Assembly (NCBI RefSeq): GCF_000425725.1 | Contig: NZ_KE384439.1 | Location: 591,309 to 655,308 of the forward strand | Source: Halomonas halocynthiae DSM 14573 | GTDB lineage: Bacteria > Pseudomonadota > Gammaproteobacteria > Pseudomonadales > Halomonadaceae | Direction of reading: 5' to 3' | DNA length: 64,000 nt | In this document: one piece after another, positions 36,617-46,330 of the stretch | Position numbering within the stretch: the stretch's first letter is position 1 | How the letters are laid out: each line of letters opens with the position of its first letter | Translations under genes and position numbers: made by a program | Notes under the pieces: generated by a model | The model's database searches: none | Told to the model about the DNA's origin: nothing | The model's input: only the letters and a program-made list of their open reading frames with translations

Positions 36617-37801
36617 TCATGGGCAGCTAAAAGCCTGAATCCCCGTCTGGGCACGGCCCAGAATCAGCGCATGTACGTCATGTGTGCCTTCGTAGGTATT
36701 TACGGCCTCAAGATTCATAACATGACGAATAACATGATATTCATCAGCAATACCGTTACCGCCATGCATATCGCGCGCAACGCGAGCAATATCCAGCGCC
36801 TTGCCACAGTTATTACGCTTGATCAGAGAAATCGCTTCCGGCACTAACTGACCAGCATCAATCATGCGACCTACGCGCAAAGTGGCCTGCAGTCCTAACG
36901 CAATTTCCGTTTGCATATCGGCCAGCTTTTTCTGAATCAGCTGATTGGCGGCCAAAGGGCGACCAAACTGCTTACGATCCAGCGTATAGTCACGAGCAGC
37001 ATGCCAGCAGGCTTCAGCAGCGCCCATGGAACCCCACGCAATACCGTAACGCGCTCGGTTCAGGCACGAGAAAGGCCCCTTCAGGCCGGTGACTTCAGGC
37101 AAACGTTGCTCGTCAGAAACCTCAACATCCTGCATGGCAATCTGGCCGGTAATAGACGCACGCAAACTGAACTTACCTTCGATCTTAGGCGCGCTTAACC
37201 CGTTCATGCCCTTTTCAAGGATAAAGCCGCGGATGACGCCTTCATCATCTTTGGCCCAGATAACAAATACATCTGCTATTGGAGAGTTAGTAATCCATGT
37301 TTTCGTGCCGTTGATGCGCCAGCCGCTATCAGTGCGGGTGGCTCGTGTGCTCATTCCACCGGGATCAGAACCATGGTCAGGCTCGGTCAGGCCGAAGGCG
37401 CCCACCCACTCACCCGTCGCCAGCTTTGGTAGGTACTTATCTTTCTGGGCCTCACTACCAAACGCATGTATGGGGTACATCACCAGGCTAGACTGAACAC
37501 TCATGGCGCTGCGATAACCAGAATCGACCCGTTCAACCTCACGGGCAATCAACCCATAGCTGACATAATTCATACCGGCGCAGCCATAGCCATCAATAGT
37601 GGCTCCTAGCAGGCCAAGTTCGCCCATTTCATTCATGATCTCACGATCAAAATGCTCATGGCGGTTCGCTTCAAGCACACGAGGCATCAATTGCTCTTGG
37701 CAATAATCGTGAGCTGTCTGGTAAACCATGCGCTCATCTTCATCGAGCTGGTCGATCAGGCGGAAAGGGTCTTCCCAGGTAACGGGGGTAATCTGGCTCA
37801 T
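36617..37801 (-). CDS. gcdH: Glutaryl-CoA dehydrogenase
   Basis: 394 residues from the ATG at 37801 ([20 protein letters not shown]), 9 bases after GGAGA; an ATG 7 codons earlier is less likely. Acyl-CoA dehydrogenase domains are in order, with the GcdH-type [15 protein letters not shown] segment and the catalytic Glu in [18 protein letters not shown]. It converts glutaryl-CoA to crotonyl-CoA with loss of CO2 using FAD and electron-transfer flavoprotein, in lysine and glutarate breakdown. The terminator between it and mmsB implies its own promoter. It probably pairs with the CoA-transferase downstream. Confidence 0.95.
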   Translation of the reverse strand: MSQITPVTWEDPFRLIDQLDEDERMVYQTAHDYCQEQLMPRVLEANRHEHFDREIMNEMGELGLLGATIDGYGCAGMNYVSYGLIAREVERVDSGYRSAMSVQSSLVMYPIHAFGSEAQKDKYLPKLATGEWVGAFGLTEPDHGSDPGGMSTRATRTDSGWRINGTKTWITNSPIADVFVIWAKDDEGVIRGFILEKGMNGLSAPKIEGKFSLRASITGQIAMQDVEVSDEQRLPEVTGLKGPFSCLNRARYGIAWGSMGAAEACWHAARDYTLDRKQFGRPLAANQLIQKKLADMQTEIALGLQATLRVGRMIDAGQLVPEAISLIKRNNCGKALDIARVARDMHGGNGIADEYHVIRHVMNLEAVNTYEGTHDVHALILGRAQTGIQAFSCP

Positions 37802-37885
37802 CGTCAGTTGTCTCCATGGCATTAATTTCTACATTCTTATCGAATGTAGACTAAATAAAGGTGATGTACCAGCCTTATTCATCAA

Positions 37886-37928
37886 AAAAACACGCCCAGA
37901 CAACGATGTCGGAGCGTGTTTTTTTTAC
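37886..37928. terminator. Terminator after mmsB
   Basis: A stem ACACGC/GCGTGT with an inner GACA/TGTC helix, flanked by A and T runs on both sides, lies between the mmsB stop and the gcdH start. Confidence 0.85.
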
Positions 37929-38019
37929 TTTTCTCGCACAGGCTTTCCGGCACGATTTCTCTAGCACTGGCTCTCAGTGGCAAGCACCACGGGCAAGCAC
38001 CACGGGCAAACATTACGCG

Positions 38020-38925
38020 TTATTCACTGGCCTGTGTTGCTCGGTACAGTCGTTGAATACTGGAAAAATCCAGTTTCCCAGCGCCTTGAGCACTATGCAG
38101 AGCAAACAGGTTGCGCGCCTCAGATCCCATAGGGATGGCTGATTTTGAGTCCAGCGCCAACTCCCAGGCCAGCCCTAGGTCTTTGGCCATCAAGTCCGTC
38201 AGGAACCCGCCTTGATAATCTCGTGAGGCAGCCGAGTCTTCCATAACCCCTGGCCAGGGGTTGTAAACATTCAGCGCCCAGTTCCCACCACTACTCTGCT
38301 TCATGATTTCAGACAGCACAGCGGGGTCCATACCGTTGTTTACGCCAAGCGCCAATGCCTCTGCCGTACCGCTCATCAAAATACCCAGCAGCATGTTGTT
38401 GCAGATCTTAGCCACCTGCCCAGCGCCATTTTCACCAGCATGAAAGATATTTTTACCCATCACTTCAAGCACTGGCCTGGCCTGCTCAAATGCAGCAGCA
38501 TCACCGCCCACAATAAAGCTCAGCGTCCCCGCCTTGGCACCGCCAATACCGCCAGATACCGGCGCATCCAGGTAGCTAAGTCCACGCTCGCTAGCAGCAG
38601 CACCTACCGTTCTGGCGTCTTCAGGGGAAATTGTCGAGGCATCGATAATCAACGGTTTATGACTCAGGGTCTCCAGCAATCCCGGCTGATTGCCATCGCC
38701 AAGGTAAAGCCCTCGAACATGAGCACCCGCCGGCAACATCGACACGATGACATCAGCGTTTTCAGCAGCCTGCGCCGCGCAAGTCGCGCGTGTTGCGCCT
38801 TGCTGCTCCAATGTCGCTAACGCGTCTTCCACCAAATCAAACACCATCAGCTCATGGCCTGCTGCGCTCAGGTTAATAGCCATTGGTGCGCCCATGTTGC
38901 CAAGCCCGATAAAGGCAATCTTCAT
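38020..38925 (-). CDS. mmsB: 3-Hydroxyisobutyrate dehydrogenase
   Basis: 301 residues from the ATG at 38925 (MKIAFIGLGNMGAPMAINLS), preceded by GAGGAG; the upstream extension to 38979 overlaps the previous gene without similarity. It has the NAD-binding Rossmann motif GLGNMG, the substrate motif DAPVSGGIGGAKAGTL and the catalytic-Lys segment ENGAGQVAKICNNMLLG. It oxidises 3-hydroxyisobutyrate to methylmalonate semialdehyde in valine catabolism. It is the last gene of the three-gene valine operon here. The next enzyme, MmsA, is not in the window. Confidence 0.95.
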   Translation of the reverse strand: MKIAFIGLGNMGAPMAINLSAAGHELMVFDLVEDALATLEQQGATRATCAAQAAENADVIVSMLPAGAHVRGLYLGDGNQPGLLETLSHKPLIIDASTISPEDARTVGAAASERGLSYLDAPVSGGIGGAKAGTLSFIVGGDAAAFEQARPVLEVMGKNIFHAGENGAGQVAKICNNMLLGILMSGTAEALALGVNNGMDPAVLSEIMKQSSGGNWALNVYNPWPGVMEDSAASRDYQGGFLTDLMAKDLGLAWELALDSKSAIPMGSEARNLFALHSAQGAGKLDFSSIQRLYRATQASE

Positions 38926-38962
38926 TCGTCTGCTCCTCGTATTGTCGTTGTCAGATACGTCA

Positions 38963-40108
38963 TCAGGCCGGTTGACCAAGGTCAGCCAGTGGATTTTTTC
39001 CTTGCGCCCAAGGAGGTGTCAGCAGTGCTTGAATATCGGCCTCTGGCACACTGGCCACAGTGCTATGTTGCCAATTTGGTGACATGTCTTTTTCAATCAA
39101 TAGAGCACGCACACCTTCGGCAACGTCGCCTAACTTGCAACACTGCACCGAAAGCACCAGCTCGTCACGAAAGGCATCAGCAAGGCTGGAGTGGCGAAGA
39201 CGTTCCAACATGCGCCACACCAGATGCGCGGTCATCGGGCACCCCTTGGCTAGTCGCTTACGGTTCGCCGCTAGCCACTCGTCATCACATGTATCTGCCA
39301 GTATTCTAGCCACTGCCGCCGCTGGGTCATCGCGCCCAACCAGCGCCTGAATATGGTCAAGGTGCGGCCAAACCTGAGCAGCCGGTGCCTCTGCACGGTT
39401 TTCAAAGCGATCCAGAACAGCCTGAACCGCCGCTCGCCTGCTGGATGAGCTACGGTCACCGTAATCTGCCTCGCTCAGAGCGGCGATCAGCGCATCGCGT
39501 GAGTCGCGGGGCACAAAGCGATCGGCCATGCCCAGGTCTAATGCATCACGTCCATTAAGCTGCGCGCCCGTTAAGCCAAGATAAGCACCAACACCCTCGG
39601 GCATTTTATGCAGGAACCAGCTCGCTCCCACATCGGGGTACAGGCCAATCGTGATTTCTGGCATAGCAATACGCGTGGTCTCGGTCACAATGCGCTGATA
39701 ACCACCTGCCAAAAGCCCTAGCCCGCCGCCCATCACAATGCCGTCACCCCACACCAGTAACGGCTTGGGAAAGGTATGTAGTCGATAGTCGAGGCGATAT
39801 TCCGCCGTAAAATACGCTTCAGCAAAGGTTCCGTCATACCCAGCGCTAGCCGCACCACCTTCGTTGTTCAGCGATCGGTACAGCGCCACCACATCACCAC
39901 CCGCGCAAAATGCTTTGTCACCCGAGCCTTCTAACCACACCGCAACGACACGGTCATCTGTCGCCCAGTTTTCAAGCGTTGCTTCAAGATGCTGAATCAT
40001 GTCCAACGACAGTGCATTCAGGGTACGCGGTGAGTTAAGGCAAGCTCTGCCAATTAACGCGCCGCCGCCAACGGGTATTTCGTCGAAACTGACCACAGGG
40101 TCTGACAT
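38963..40108 (-). CDS. 3-Hydroxyisobutyryl-CoA hydrolase (enoyl-CoA hydratase family)
   Basis: 381 residues, longer than ordinary crotonases, as usual for HIBCH-type enzymes. The oxyanion hole regions KAFCAGGDVVALY and GDGIVMGGGLGLLAGGYQRI are present, with the family segment MPEITIGLYPDVGASWFL carrying the catalytic acidic residues. It releases CoA from 3-hydroxyisobutyryl-CoA in the valine pathway. It lies 35 bases after an acyl-CoA dehydrogenase and 37 bases before mmsB, so the three genes form an operon. A 2-ketocyclohexane-type or other crotonase is much less likely. Confidence 0.93.
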   Translation of the reverse strand: MSDPVVSFDEIPVGGGALIGRACLNSPRTLNALSLDMIQHLEATLENWATDDRVVAVWLEGSGDKAFCAGGDVVALYRSLNNEGGAASAGYDGTFAEAYFTAEYRLDYRLHTFPKPLLVWGDGIVMGGGLGLLAGGYQRIVTETTRIAMPEITIGLYPDVGASWFLHKMPEGVGAYLGLTGAQLNGRDALDLGMADRFVPRDSRDALIAALSEADYGDRSSSSRRAAVQAVLDRFENRAEAPAAQVWPHLDHIQALVGRDDPAAAVARILADTCDDEWLAANRKRLAKGCPMTAHLVWRMLERLRHSSLADAFRDELVLSVQCCKLGDVAEGVRALLIEKDMSPNWQHSTVASVPEADIQALLTPPWAQGKNPLADLGQPA

Positions 40109-40143
40109 TGATGCTTCTCCAGTCCTGAAATAAATGGATAAAA

Positions 40144-41310
40144 CTACTGTAGCGACTCAATGACACCATCAGCCAGTAAGCGACGAGCCACAATTAAGCG
40201 CATGATTTCGTTGGTTCCTTCAAGAATTTGGTGTACCCGCGTATCACGCACCAAGCGCTCAAGCGGGTACTCTTGAATGTAGCCATAGCCGCCGTGCAAC
40301 TGCAGTGCTTCATTACAGACCTTGAACCCCACATCCGTGGCAAAACGCTTGGCCATGGCACAATACGCACTGGCTTCGGGGTCGCCATTATCAAGCCGCC
40401 AAGCCGCATGGCGCACCATCAGGCGCGCTGCTACCAGCTCACTGGCCATATCAGCAATCTTAAACTGCAGCGCCTGAAAAGCAGAAAGCTCACGGCCAAA
40501 CTGCTTGCGTTCGCCCATGTAGTTACGCGCCAGGGTTAGCGCTTGCTGAGCAGCACCCAGTGAACAGCTGGCAATATTCAAGCGCCCCCCGTCGAGCCCT
40601 TTCATCGCGAACTTAAAGCCTTCTCCTTCTTCACCCAGCCGGTGAGTTACCGGCACTCTGACACTATCAAAGCTGATCAACGCCGTGGGCTGGCTTTTCC
40701 ACCCCATTTTGTCTTCATTCTTGCCGTACTCAATTCCTTTAGCATCTGCCGGCACGACAAAAGCAGACACCCCTCCGGCGCCACTATCTGGTGCGCCAGT
40801 GCGTGCCATCACGACTAATACCTGCGTGGCACCCGCCCCCGAAATAAACATCTTGCTGCCTGAAATAACGTACTCGTCGCCTTCGCGTACCGCACGGGTG
40901 CGTAAGTTAGCCGCATCAGAGCCGGAACCCGGCTCCGTCAGGCAATAAGAACCTAGCGCCTCGCCTGCAATCATATCGGGTACCAGCTGCTCGCGAAGTG
41001 TGTCGCTGCCCCAACTGGCTACCATCCAAGTCACCATGTTGTGAATAGTCAGATACGCCGTCGTAGAAATACAGCCTTGCGACAACTGCTCAAAAATCAG
41101 CGAGGCATCCAAGCGTGACAACCCGAGCCCTCCTCGCTCTTCCGGCGTATAGATACCCAGAAAGCCCGCTTCACCAGCACGCTTTATGACATCTATTGGA
41201 AAATGCGACTGCGCATCCCAGTCCGCAGCATGTTCGGCAAGCTCGGCTTGGGAAAAGTCTCGAGCAGCATCTGCCAGCGCACGCTGGTCATCGGTCAGCG
41301 AAAAATCCAT
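40144..41310 (-). CDS. Acyl-CoA dehydrogenase (isobutyryl-CoA dehydrogenase-like)
   Basis: 388 residues from the ATG at 41310, with GAGG 5 bases upstream. N-terminal, middle beta and C-terminal helical domains are complete: YCLTEPGSGSDAANLRTRAV, the FAD-binding KMFISGAG segment, and the catalytic Glu in RVHQILEGTNEIMRLIVAR. Its place before the hydroxyisobutyryl-CoA hydrolase and mmsB points to isobutyryl-CoA as substrate (valine to methacrylyl-CoA). It is the first gene of the operon and faces the LiuR-type regulator gene across a 201-base region with a palindromic operator. Confidence 0.92.
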   Translation of the reverse strand: MDFSLTDDQRALADAARDFSQAELAEHAADWDAQSHFPIDVIKRAGEAGFLGIYTPEERGGLGLSRLDASLIFEQLSQGCISTTAYLTIHNMVTWMVASWGSDTLREQLVPDMIAGEALGSYCLTEPGSGSDAANLRTRAVREGDEYVISGSKMFISGAGATQVLVVMARTGAPDSGAGGVSAFVVPADAKGIEYGKNEDKMGWKSQPTALISFDSVRVPVTHRLGEEGEGFKFAMKGLDGGRLNIASCSLGAAQQALTLARNYMGERKQFGRELSAFQALQFKIADMASELVAARLMVRHAAWRLDNGDPEASAYCAMAKRFATDVGFKVCNEALQLHGGYGYIQEYPLERLVRDTRVHQILEGTNEIMRLIVARRLLADGVIESLQ

Positions 41311-41431
41311 GGACACCTCGGGTTATTTAGCATTGTCGTCACATCATGCCCACAGCGGTTGTATTGTGGGAATGACGCTTACTTAGCACGTATCTGTTTT
41401 ATGCCATATCACGGCATGACCCAACAAGCAC

Positions 41432-41447
41432 TTTACGTTAACGTAAA
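41432..41447. promoter_or_regulatory. Perfect palindrome, probable LiuR operator
   Basis: TTTACGTTAACGTAAA is a perfect 16-base palindrome in the divergent promoter between the valine operon and the LiuR-type gene. It resembles the LiuR site as I recall it from other gammaproteobacteria. It lies about 65 bases before the regulator start. Confidence 0.75.
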
Positions 41448-41511
41448 CCTCGTCTAGTGTTTCAGCAAGATGGTAAGCTCACACTGCCACCAATTTATAG
41501 GGAGTCCTACC

Positions 41512-41958
41512 ATGAGCAAGGCATCATCCGAAACAGGACGAAAAGATAACGCCGTCCCGCTGCGCGATAAGCAGCGTACCTGGAGTATCGGTGAGCTGGC
41601 GCGCATGTTTGAAGTGACTCCTCGCACTATCCGTTTCTATGAACAGGAAGGCCTCATTGCACCACAACGCATTGGCCAAAAGCGCATCTATCACACCCGT
41701 GACCGTGTGCGCCTGAAACTGACATTACGCGGCAAGCGCTTGGGCTTTTCGCTGGCTGAAATTCGCGAAGTCATCACGATGTATGACGCCATGCCCGGCG
41801 GTAATGCACGACAACTACAACGTTTGCTGGAAATACTGGCAGAGCGACGCGAAGAACTCGACCGTCAGTTAGAAGACATCCATTTGATGCGCATGGAAAT
41901 TGATAACGTCGACCAGCGGGCCAGAGAAGCACTCCGCAAACTGGACCAGACAAACTAA
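41512..41958 (+). CDS. liuR: MerR-family regulator of branched-chain amino acid catabolism (LiuR-like)
   Basis: 148 residues from the ATG at 41512, preceded by AGGGAGT. The N-terminal MerR helix-turn-helix ([37 protein letters not shown]) is followed by [20 protein letters not shown] and a dimerising coiled coil. It lacks the metal-binding cysteines of metal-sensing MerR proteins. In proteobacteria LiuR represses leucine/isovalerate and valine breakdown genes. The divergent operon and the palindrome support that role. The acyl-CoA synthetase 44 bases downstream is probably in the same transcript. Confidence 0.88.
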   Translation: MSKASSETGRKDNAVPLRDKQRTWSIGELARMFEVTPRTIRFYEQEGLIAPQRIGQKRIYHTRDRVRLKLTLRGKRLGFSLAEIREVITMYDAMPGGNARQLQRLLEILAERREELDRQLEDIHLMRMEIDNVDQRAREALRKLDQTN

Positions 41959-42002
41959 GGTGTACTCCGCCCGCGCTCATCTACAACAAGGACAGAAAAA
42001 CG

Positions 42003-43712
42003 ATGCCACGCCAGACCGCAGTTCCTAGCTACGTCAGCGGAACCAGTGATACACCGCTCAAAGGCCAGACGATTGGCGACTGTTTTGATGATACCGTTGC
42101 ACGCTTCCCCGAGCGCGATGCCCTGATCAGTCGTCAGCAGTCATTGCGTTATACCTGGCAGCAACTGCAAGCAGAAGTGAACAACGCCGCCCGAGCACTG
42201 CTGGCCATTGGCGTTACCAAGGGGGATCGAGTGGGCATTTGGTCGCCCAATTGTGCTGAGTGGGCTATCACGCAATTTGCCACCGCCAAGATCGGCGCTG
42301 TCTTGGTCAACATTAATCCTAGCTACCGCAGCCACGAGCTAGAATACGCACTGCGCCAGTCAGGCACGTCAACGCTAATTTTGCAGGGCGTATTCAAGTC
42401 ATCCGACTATGTCGCTACCCTGGCAGAGCTGGCACCGGAAATAAACCAGCCTGTAGCGGCTATTGACGCGTCAACCATCGGAGCACTACACAGCACACGC
42501 CTGCCCGAGTTGAAACGTGTTATCTGTTTGGATAAAAACCATTGCCGCCCAGGCATTCTCAGCTGGCAGCAAATGCTTAGTCATTCTGATCAAGTCACCC
42601 AGCAGGCTCTGAGCGAGTTACAGGCAACGCTTCAGTTTGACGAGCCCATCAACATTCAGTACACCTCTGGCACCACCGGCGCACCCAAAGGTGCCACCCT
42701 ATCGCACCACAACATTCTTAATAACGGCTTTTTCGTGGCGCGCACACTCGGGCTATCTGAAATTGACCGGATGGTCATCCCCGTCCCGCTGTATCACTGC
42801 TTTGGCATGGTAATGGGCAACTTGGGCTGCATGACCCACGGCGCTACCATGATTTATCCAAGCGACGGATTTGACCCACTCGTCACACTGCAAACCGTTG
42901 CCGAAGAAAAAGCCACCGCCCTGTACGGCGTACCTACCATGTTCATTGCTGAACTGGAGCATCCCGAGTTCGCTAGTTTTGACCTCTCAACGCTGCGTAC
43001 TGGCATTATGGCAGGCTCTATCTGCCCTATCGAAATCATGCGCCAAGTCATCGACAAGATGAATATGCAAGATGTCACCATTTGCTACGGTATGACCGAA
43101 ACCAGTCCGGTCAGCTTCCAGACCAAAACCAATGCGCCGCTGGAAAAGCGCGTCACCACCGTAGGTACAATTCACCCGCACTTGGAAGTTAAGCTGGTCA
43201 GCCCAGACACCGGCGCCGTGGTACCAAGAGGTGGAACCGGCGAACTCTGCACCCGTGGCTACAGTGTAATGCTGGGCTACTGGAACAACGAAGAGGCTAC
43301 CGATAAATCCATCGATGCGGCGGGCTGGATGCACACTGGCGATCTGGCTACGATGGATGATGAAGGTTATGTGGCCATCGTTGGCCGCATCAAAGACCTG
43401 ATCATTCGCGGTGGTGAAAATATCTACCCGCGTGAAATTGAAGACTTTCTCTACACCCACCCCGCCATTTCCGATGTTCAGGTAATCGGCGTACCCGACG
43501 AGAAGTACGGCGAAGAAGTCATGGCCTGGGTCAAACTCGCTGGCGGGCAGCAACTGAGTGAAGAAGAGCTCATCGCTTTTTGCAAAAAAAGCATTGCCCA
43601 CTTCAAAGTGCCTCGCTACGTAAAATTCGTGGATGAATTCCCAATGACCGTTACCGGCAAGATCCAGAAATTCAAAATGCGCGAAGAAGCTACCCACGAG
43701 CTGGGGTTGTGA
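42003..43712 (+). CDS. AMP-dependent acyl-CoA synthetase
   Basis: 569 residues. The phosphate-binding signature [18 protein letters not shown], the [14 protein letters not shown] segment, the hinge [20 protein letters not shown] and the C-terminal catalytic Lys in [12 protein letters not shown] are all present. It activates a carboxylic acid to an acyl-CoA through an acyl-adenylate. Linkage to liuR suggests a short or branched-chain acid from amino acid breakdown, but medium-chain fatty acids are possible. The start has a weak ribosome site (AAGGACAGAAAAACG). Confidence 0.93.
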   Translation: MPRQTAVPSYVSGTSDTPLKGQTIGDCFDDTVARFPERDALISRQQSLRYTWQQLQAEVNNAARALLAIGVTKGDRVGIWSPNCAEWAITQFATAKIGAVLVNINPSYRSHELEYALRQSGTSTLILQGVFKSSDYVATLAELAPEINQPVAAIDASTIGALHSTRLPELKRVICLDKNHCRPGILSWQQMLSHSDQVTQQALSELQATLQFDEPINIQYTSGTTGAPKGATLSHHNILNNGFFVARTLGLSEIDRMVIPVPLYHCFGMVMGNLGCMTHGATMIYPSDGFDPLVTLQTVAEEKATALYGVPTMFIAELEHPEFASFDLSTLRTGIMAGSICPIEIMRQVIDKMNMQDVTICYGMTETSPVSFQTKTNAPLEKRVTTVGTIHPHLEVKLVSPDTGAVVPRGGTGELCTRGYSVMLGYWNNEEATDKSIDAAGWMHTGDLATMDDEGYVAIVGRIKDLIIRGGENIYPREIEDFLYTHPAISDVQVIGVPDEKYGEEVMAWVKLAGGQQLSEEELIAFCKKSIAHFKVPRYVKFVDEFPMTVTGKIQKFKMREEATHELGL

Positions 43713-43742
43713 TCAACCGATACCGGCATTGATTCACTGACC

Positions 43743-43892
43743 CTACCAAGGAGCTGTGCGGCGAGACCAGCGGTTACTGGCCGCCGCCAGACGCGCCAGC
43801 GCCAAGAGGTCATCGCCGTTTAGGGTGTCATAAGAGGGAGGCCGGTCCTTAACACAGACGTTAAAAGCTAGGACCCCACCATCACAGCTCAA
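43743..43892 (-). CDS. Possible 49-residue ORF overlapping the end of cobO
   Basis: A minus-strand frame from a TTG at 43892 overlaps the last codons of cobO by 11 bases and runs to a TAG at 43743. It reads like a protein with host-like codon use (including SYDTLNGDDLLALARLAAAS) and has AAAGGG shortly before the start. No family is recognised. It could be a small coupled gene or the degraded remains of a longer one. The other frames of this 170-base gap look non-coding. Confidence 0.3.
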   Translation of the reverse strand: MSCDGGVLAFNVCVKDRPPSYDTLNGDDLLALARLAAASNRWSRRTAPW

Positions 43893-44493
43893 CGCCCTTT
43901 TGTGCCACGATACCTTGATCATTGAAGGCGTGTTTCACCACCTTCATTTCGGTTACGGTGTCAGCCAGTTCGATTAATGGCTTTGGGGCGTAGCGTCCAG
44001 TAACCACGACATGCTGCATTTCTGGGCGCTGCTGAAGGTCGTCAAGCACGCGGTCAATACTCAGGTAGCCTTGGTGCAGAGCAATATTTAGCTCATCGAG
44101 AAGTACCATCTGATAGCTGTCATCGCTAAGCATGCGACGCGCTTCTTCCCAGGCGTTTTCGGCGGTGCGAATATCACGCTCAATATCCTGAGTATCCCAG
44201 GTGTAGCCTTCGCCCATGACGTTATAGTCAACACCAGGCAGGCCACTGAAAAACGCTTCCTCACCCGTGCTGAACGACCCCTTAATAAACTGCACCACGC
44301 CCACTTTCATACCATGGCCAAGCGCTCGGGCCAGCATGCCGAAACCTGAGCTGCTCTTGCCTTTGCCAGGCCCGGTCAGCACCAACAGTATGCCCTGCTC
44401 TCGGTCGGCAGCGGCGATACGTTCATTCATAATGCGCTGCTTAATGGCCATGCGCTCAGCATGGCGTGCGGGGTCGATTTTACGCTGTGTCAT
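43882..44493 (-). CDS. cobO: Cob(I)yrinic acid a,c-diamide adenosyltransferase (CobA/CobO/BtuR)
   Basis: 203 residues from the ATG at 44493, 9 bases after AAGGA. The P-loop LTGPGKGKSSSGFGMLARAL, the segment GVVQFIKGSFSTGEE and MVLLDELNIALHQGYLS match the BtuR/CobA type. It transfers the adenosyl group of ATP to cobalt to make adenosylcobalamin or its precursor. Last clear gene of the btuBFCD operon and 50 bases after btuD, so imported corrinoids would be adenosylated at once. Confidence 0.94.
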   Translation of the reverse strand: MTQRKIDPARHAERMAIKQRIMNERIAAADREQGILLVLTGPGKGKSSSGFGMLARALGHGMKVGVVQFIKGSFSTGEEAFFSGLPGVDYNVMGEGYTWDTQDIERDIRTAENAWEEARRMLSDDSYQMVLLDELNIALHQGYLSIDRVLDDLQQRPEMQHVVVTGRYAPKPLIELADTVTEMKVVKHAFNDQGIVAQKGVEL

Positions 44494-44543
44494 GAAATGT
44501 TCCTTTGTGAGAAGCCAGTATGCGTTGAAGCAAGCCAACAGCG

Positions 44544-45311
44544 CTACGCCACCGGTACAAACACTGGCGCACCGTCGATATGCGCCGTCGTTAATTTTTG
44601 CCCGTAAAGCCGTTCCAGTGCTTGCGGCTCTAGCATAGTGTCACGCGGGCCCCAGCAGGCGTCGCCGTCTGGATAAAGCAGCAAAATCTGATCGCACCAG
44701 CGGGCCGCAAGGTTAAGGTCGTGCAAGCACATGATGACGCCACAGCCAGCATTAGCCTGCTCGGTCAGTAAACGCATCACGGCCACTTGGTGGTGTAAAT
44801 CCAGGTGGTTTGTCGGCTCATCGACCAGCCAAATATGAGGTGACTGCGTTAGCACCGTGGCGAGCCCGACTCGCTGACGCTCGCCACCAGACAGCGTAGC
44901 GAGTACCCGCTCGCTAAGCGCTTCAAGATCCAAGCGTTTCAATGCAGCCTGAGCCAACGCAATGTCTTCCAGGCTTTCACGACGCCACGGCGATAGCCAT
45001 GGGTAACGGCCAATCATCGCCGTCTCATGCACCGTGGCCGGAAACCCGATCTGACTATCCTGAAACACCACACCCAATGCCTGAGCAACTTGTCGGCGTT
45101 TCAACTGCTGCAGTGGTATTCCATCAAGTGCAACGTGACCGCTGCGTGGCGAACGCAGCCCGGCCAGAGTATGCAGCAGTGTTGTTTTGCCGGAACCGTT
45201 AGGTCCAAGAACACCCCAACGCTCACCGGCACAGATAGACAAGCGAAGCGCGCACCCTGAGGCACGGCCCGGTATATCCACCACCAGTTCATTGGCGCGC
45301 AACTCAGCCAT
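44544..45311 (-). CDS. btuD: Vitamin B12 ABC transporter ATP-binding protein
   Basis: 255 residues with Walker A (GPNGSGKTTLL), the ABC signature LSGGERQRVGLATVL, Walker B and a downstream His switch (CLHDLNLAAR). FecE/BtuD-type spacing. The stop of btuC and the start of btuD share a base, so the two are translated together. It powers cobalamin import through BtuC. Family and context agree. Confidence 0.93.
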   Translation of the reverse strand: MAELRANELVVDIPGRASGCALRLSICAGERWGVLGPNGSGKTTLLHTLAGLRSPRSGHVALDGIPLQQLKRRQVAQALGVVFQDSQIGFPATVHETAMIGRYPWLSPWRRESLEDIALAQAALKRLDLEALSERVLATLSGGERQRVGLATVLTQSPHIWLVDEPTNHLDLHHQVAVMRLLTEQANAGCGVIMCLHDLNLAARWCDQILLLYPDGDACWGPRDTMLEPQALERLYGQKLTTAHIDGAPVFVPVA

Positions 45312-46330
45312 CAGCGACTCCGATAAAGCAATAACAGGAAGCCCGGCACACCCAGCATGGCAGTAATCACACCGACTGGCAGCTGTTGCGGGGCAATCAG
45401 CGTGCGTGCCAGGGTATCTGCCAAGGTCAGTAGAATCCCCCCTGCCAGTAGACTGGCCGGTAGCACAAGCCGCTGATCGTTACCCAGCGCTAACCGCAGC
45501 ATATGCGGCACCATTAACCCCACAAAGCCGATGCTGCCCGCAGTAGTTACCGCCACCGCCGTGAGCAGGCTAGCCAGCAGATATAGCGCCCACTCCACGG
45601 GGCGAACCGCCACGCCAAGAGCTGCCGCAGCCAACCCGCCGCGCGCCAACACGTTAAGCGTTCGTCCCAATGGCATTACCACCAATAAACTGAGCACTGC
45701 CAAGCACAATACCGGCCAGGCGCGCTGAGCATAGGCGAGATCGCCCATTAACCAGTACAACATGCCGGGTAGCTGCTCCATGGGGCTGATTGCTAGCAGA
45801 AACGTAATGATCGCTCCCCAGCCGGTAGCCATGACCACGCCGGTCAATAACAAACGCACCGGCGTCCAACTGCCGGTGCCGTGAGCCAAGCCAAACACAA
45901 TCAGGGTAGAGAGCAAAGCTCCAGCGAATGCCGATGCCGAGATCAGCGCTGCCCCCAACCCCGCAATCATCGCCAGCAACGCCGCCACAGCGGCACCACC
46001 GGACAGCCCCAGCACAAAAGGGTCAGCCAGCGGATTACGCAGCAACACTTGCATTAGCGCGCCAGCCAAAGCCAGCAATGCGCCAGTGCCAAAGGCTGCC
46101 AGCGCACGCGGCAAGCGCAGTTCAAAAATCAACGTGCGGTGTAAGCGCTCGCCCTCACCACTAAGCACCGCCAGCAATTCGCTAGGGGTGACCGTAACGC
46201 TACCTATAGACACGGCTACGCCGAGCGCCAGTAACGACAGAGCGCTCAGCCATAGCAGCGGCCGCAGCCGATGCCCGGCGCCAGCCTGTATCACATGAGT
46301 TGTTGTTTCAGCGCCGCTCACGCGCATCAT
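45311..46330 (-). CDS. btuC: Vitamin B12 ABC transporter permease (FecCD family)
   Basis: 339 residues with about ten membrane helices. FecCD family segments include RLPRALAAFGTGALLALAGA, MQVLLRNPLADPFVLGLSGG and GFVGLMVPHMLRLALGNDQR (the coupling region). It overlaps btuF upstream by 23 bases and btuD downstream by one base. A haem or ferric siderophore permease has the same fold, but riboswitch and neighbours set the substrate as cobalamin. Confidence 0.93.
   Translation of the reverse strand: MMRVSGAETTTHVIQAGAGHRLRPLLWLSALSLLALGVAVSIGSVTVTPSELLAVLSGEGERLHRTLIFELRLPRALAAFGTGALLALAGALMQVLLRNPLADPFVLGLSGGAAVAALLAMIAGLGAALISASAFAGALLSTLIVFGLAHGTGSWTPVRLLLTGVVMATGWGAIITFLLAISPMEQLPGMLYWLMGDLAYAQRAWPVLCLAVLSLLVVMPLGRTLNVLARGGLAAAALGVAVRPVEWALYLLASLLTAVAVTTAGSIGFVGLMVPHMLRLALGNDQRLVLPASLLAGGILLTLADTLARTLIAPQQLPVGVITAMLGVPGFLLLLYRSR

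Noticed and set aside
42987..43697. 236-residue minus-strand frame inside the acyl-CoA synthetase gene
   Set aside because: It is the antisense of conserved ligase motifs; no start signal.
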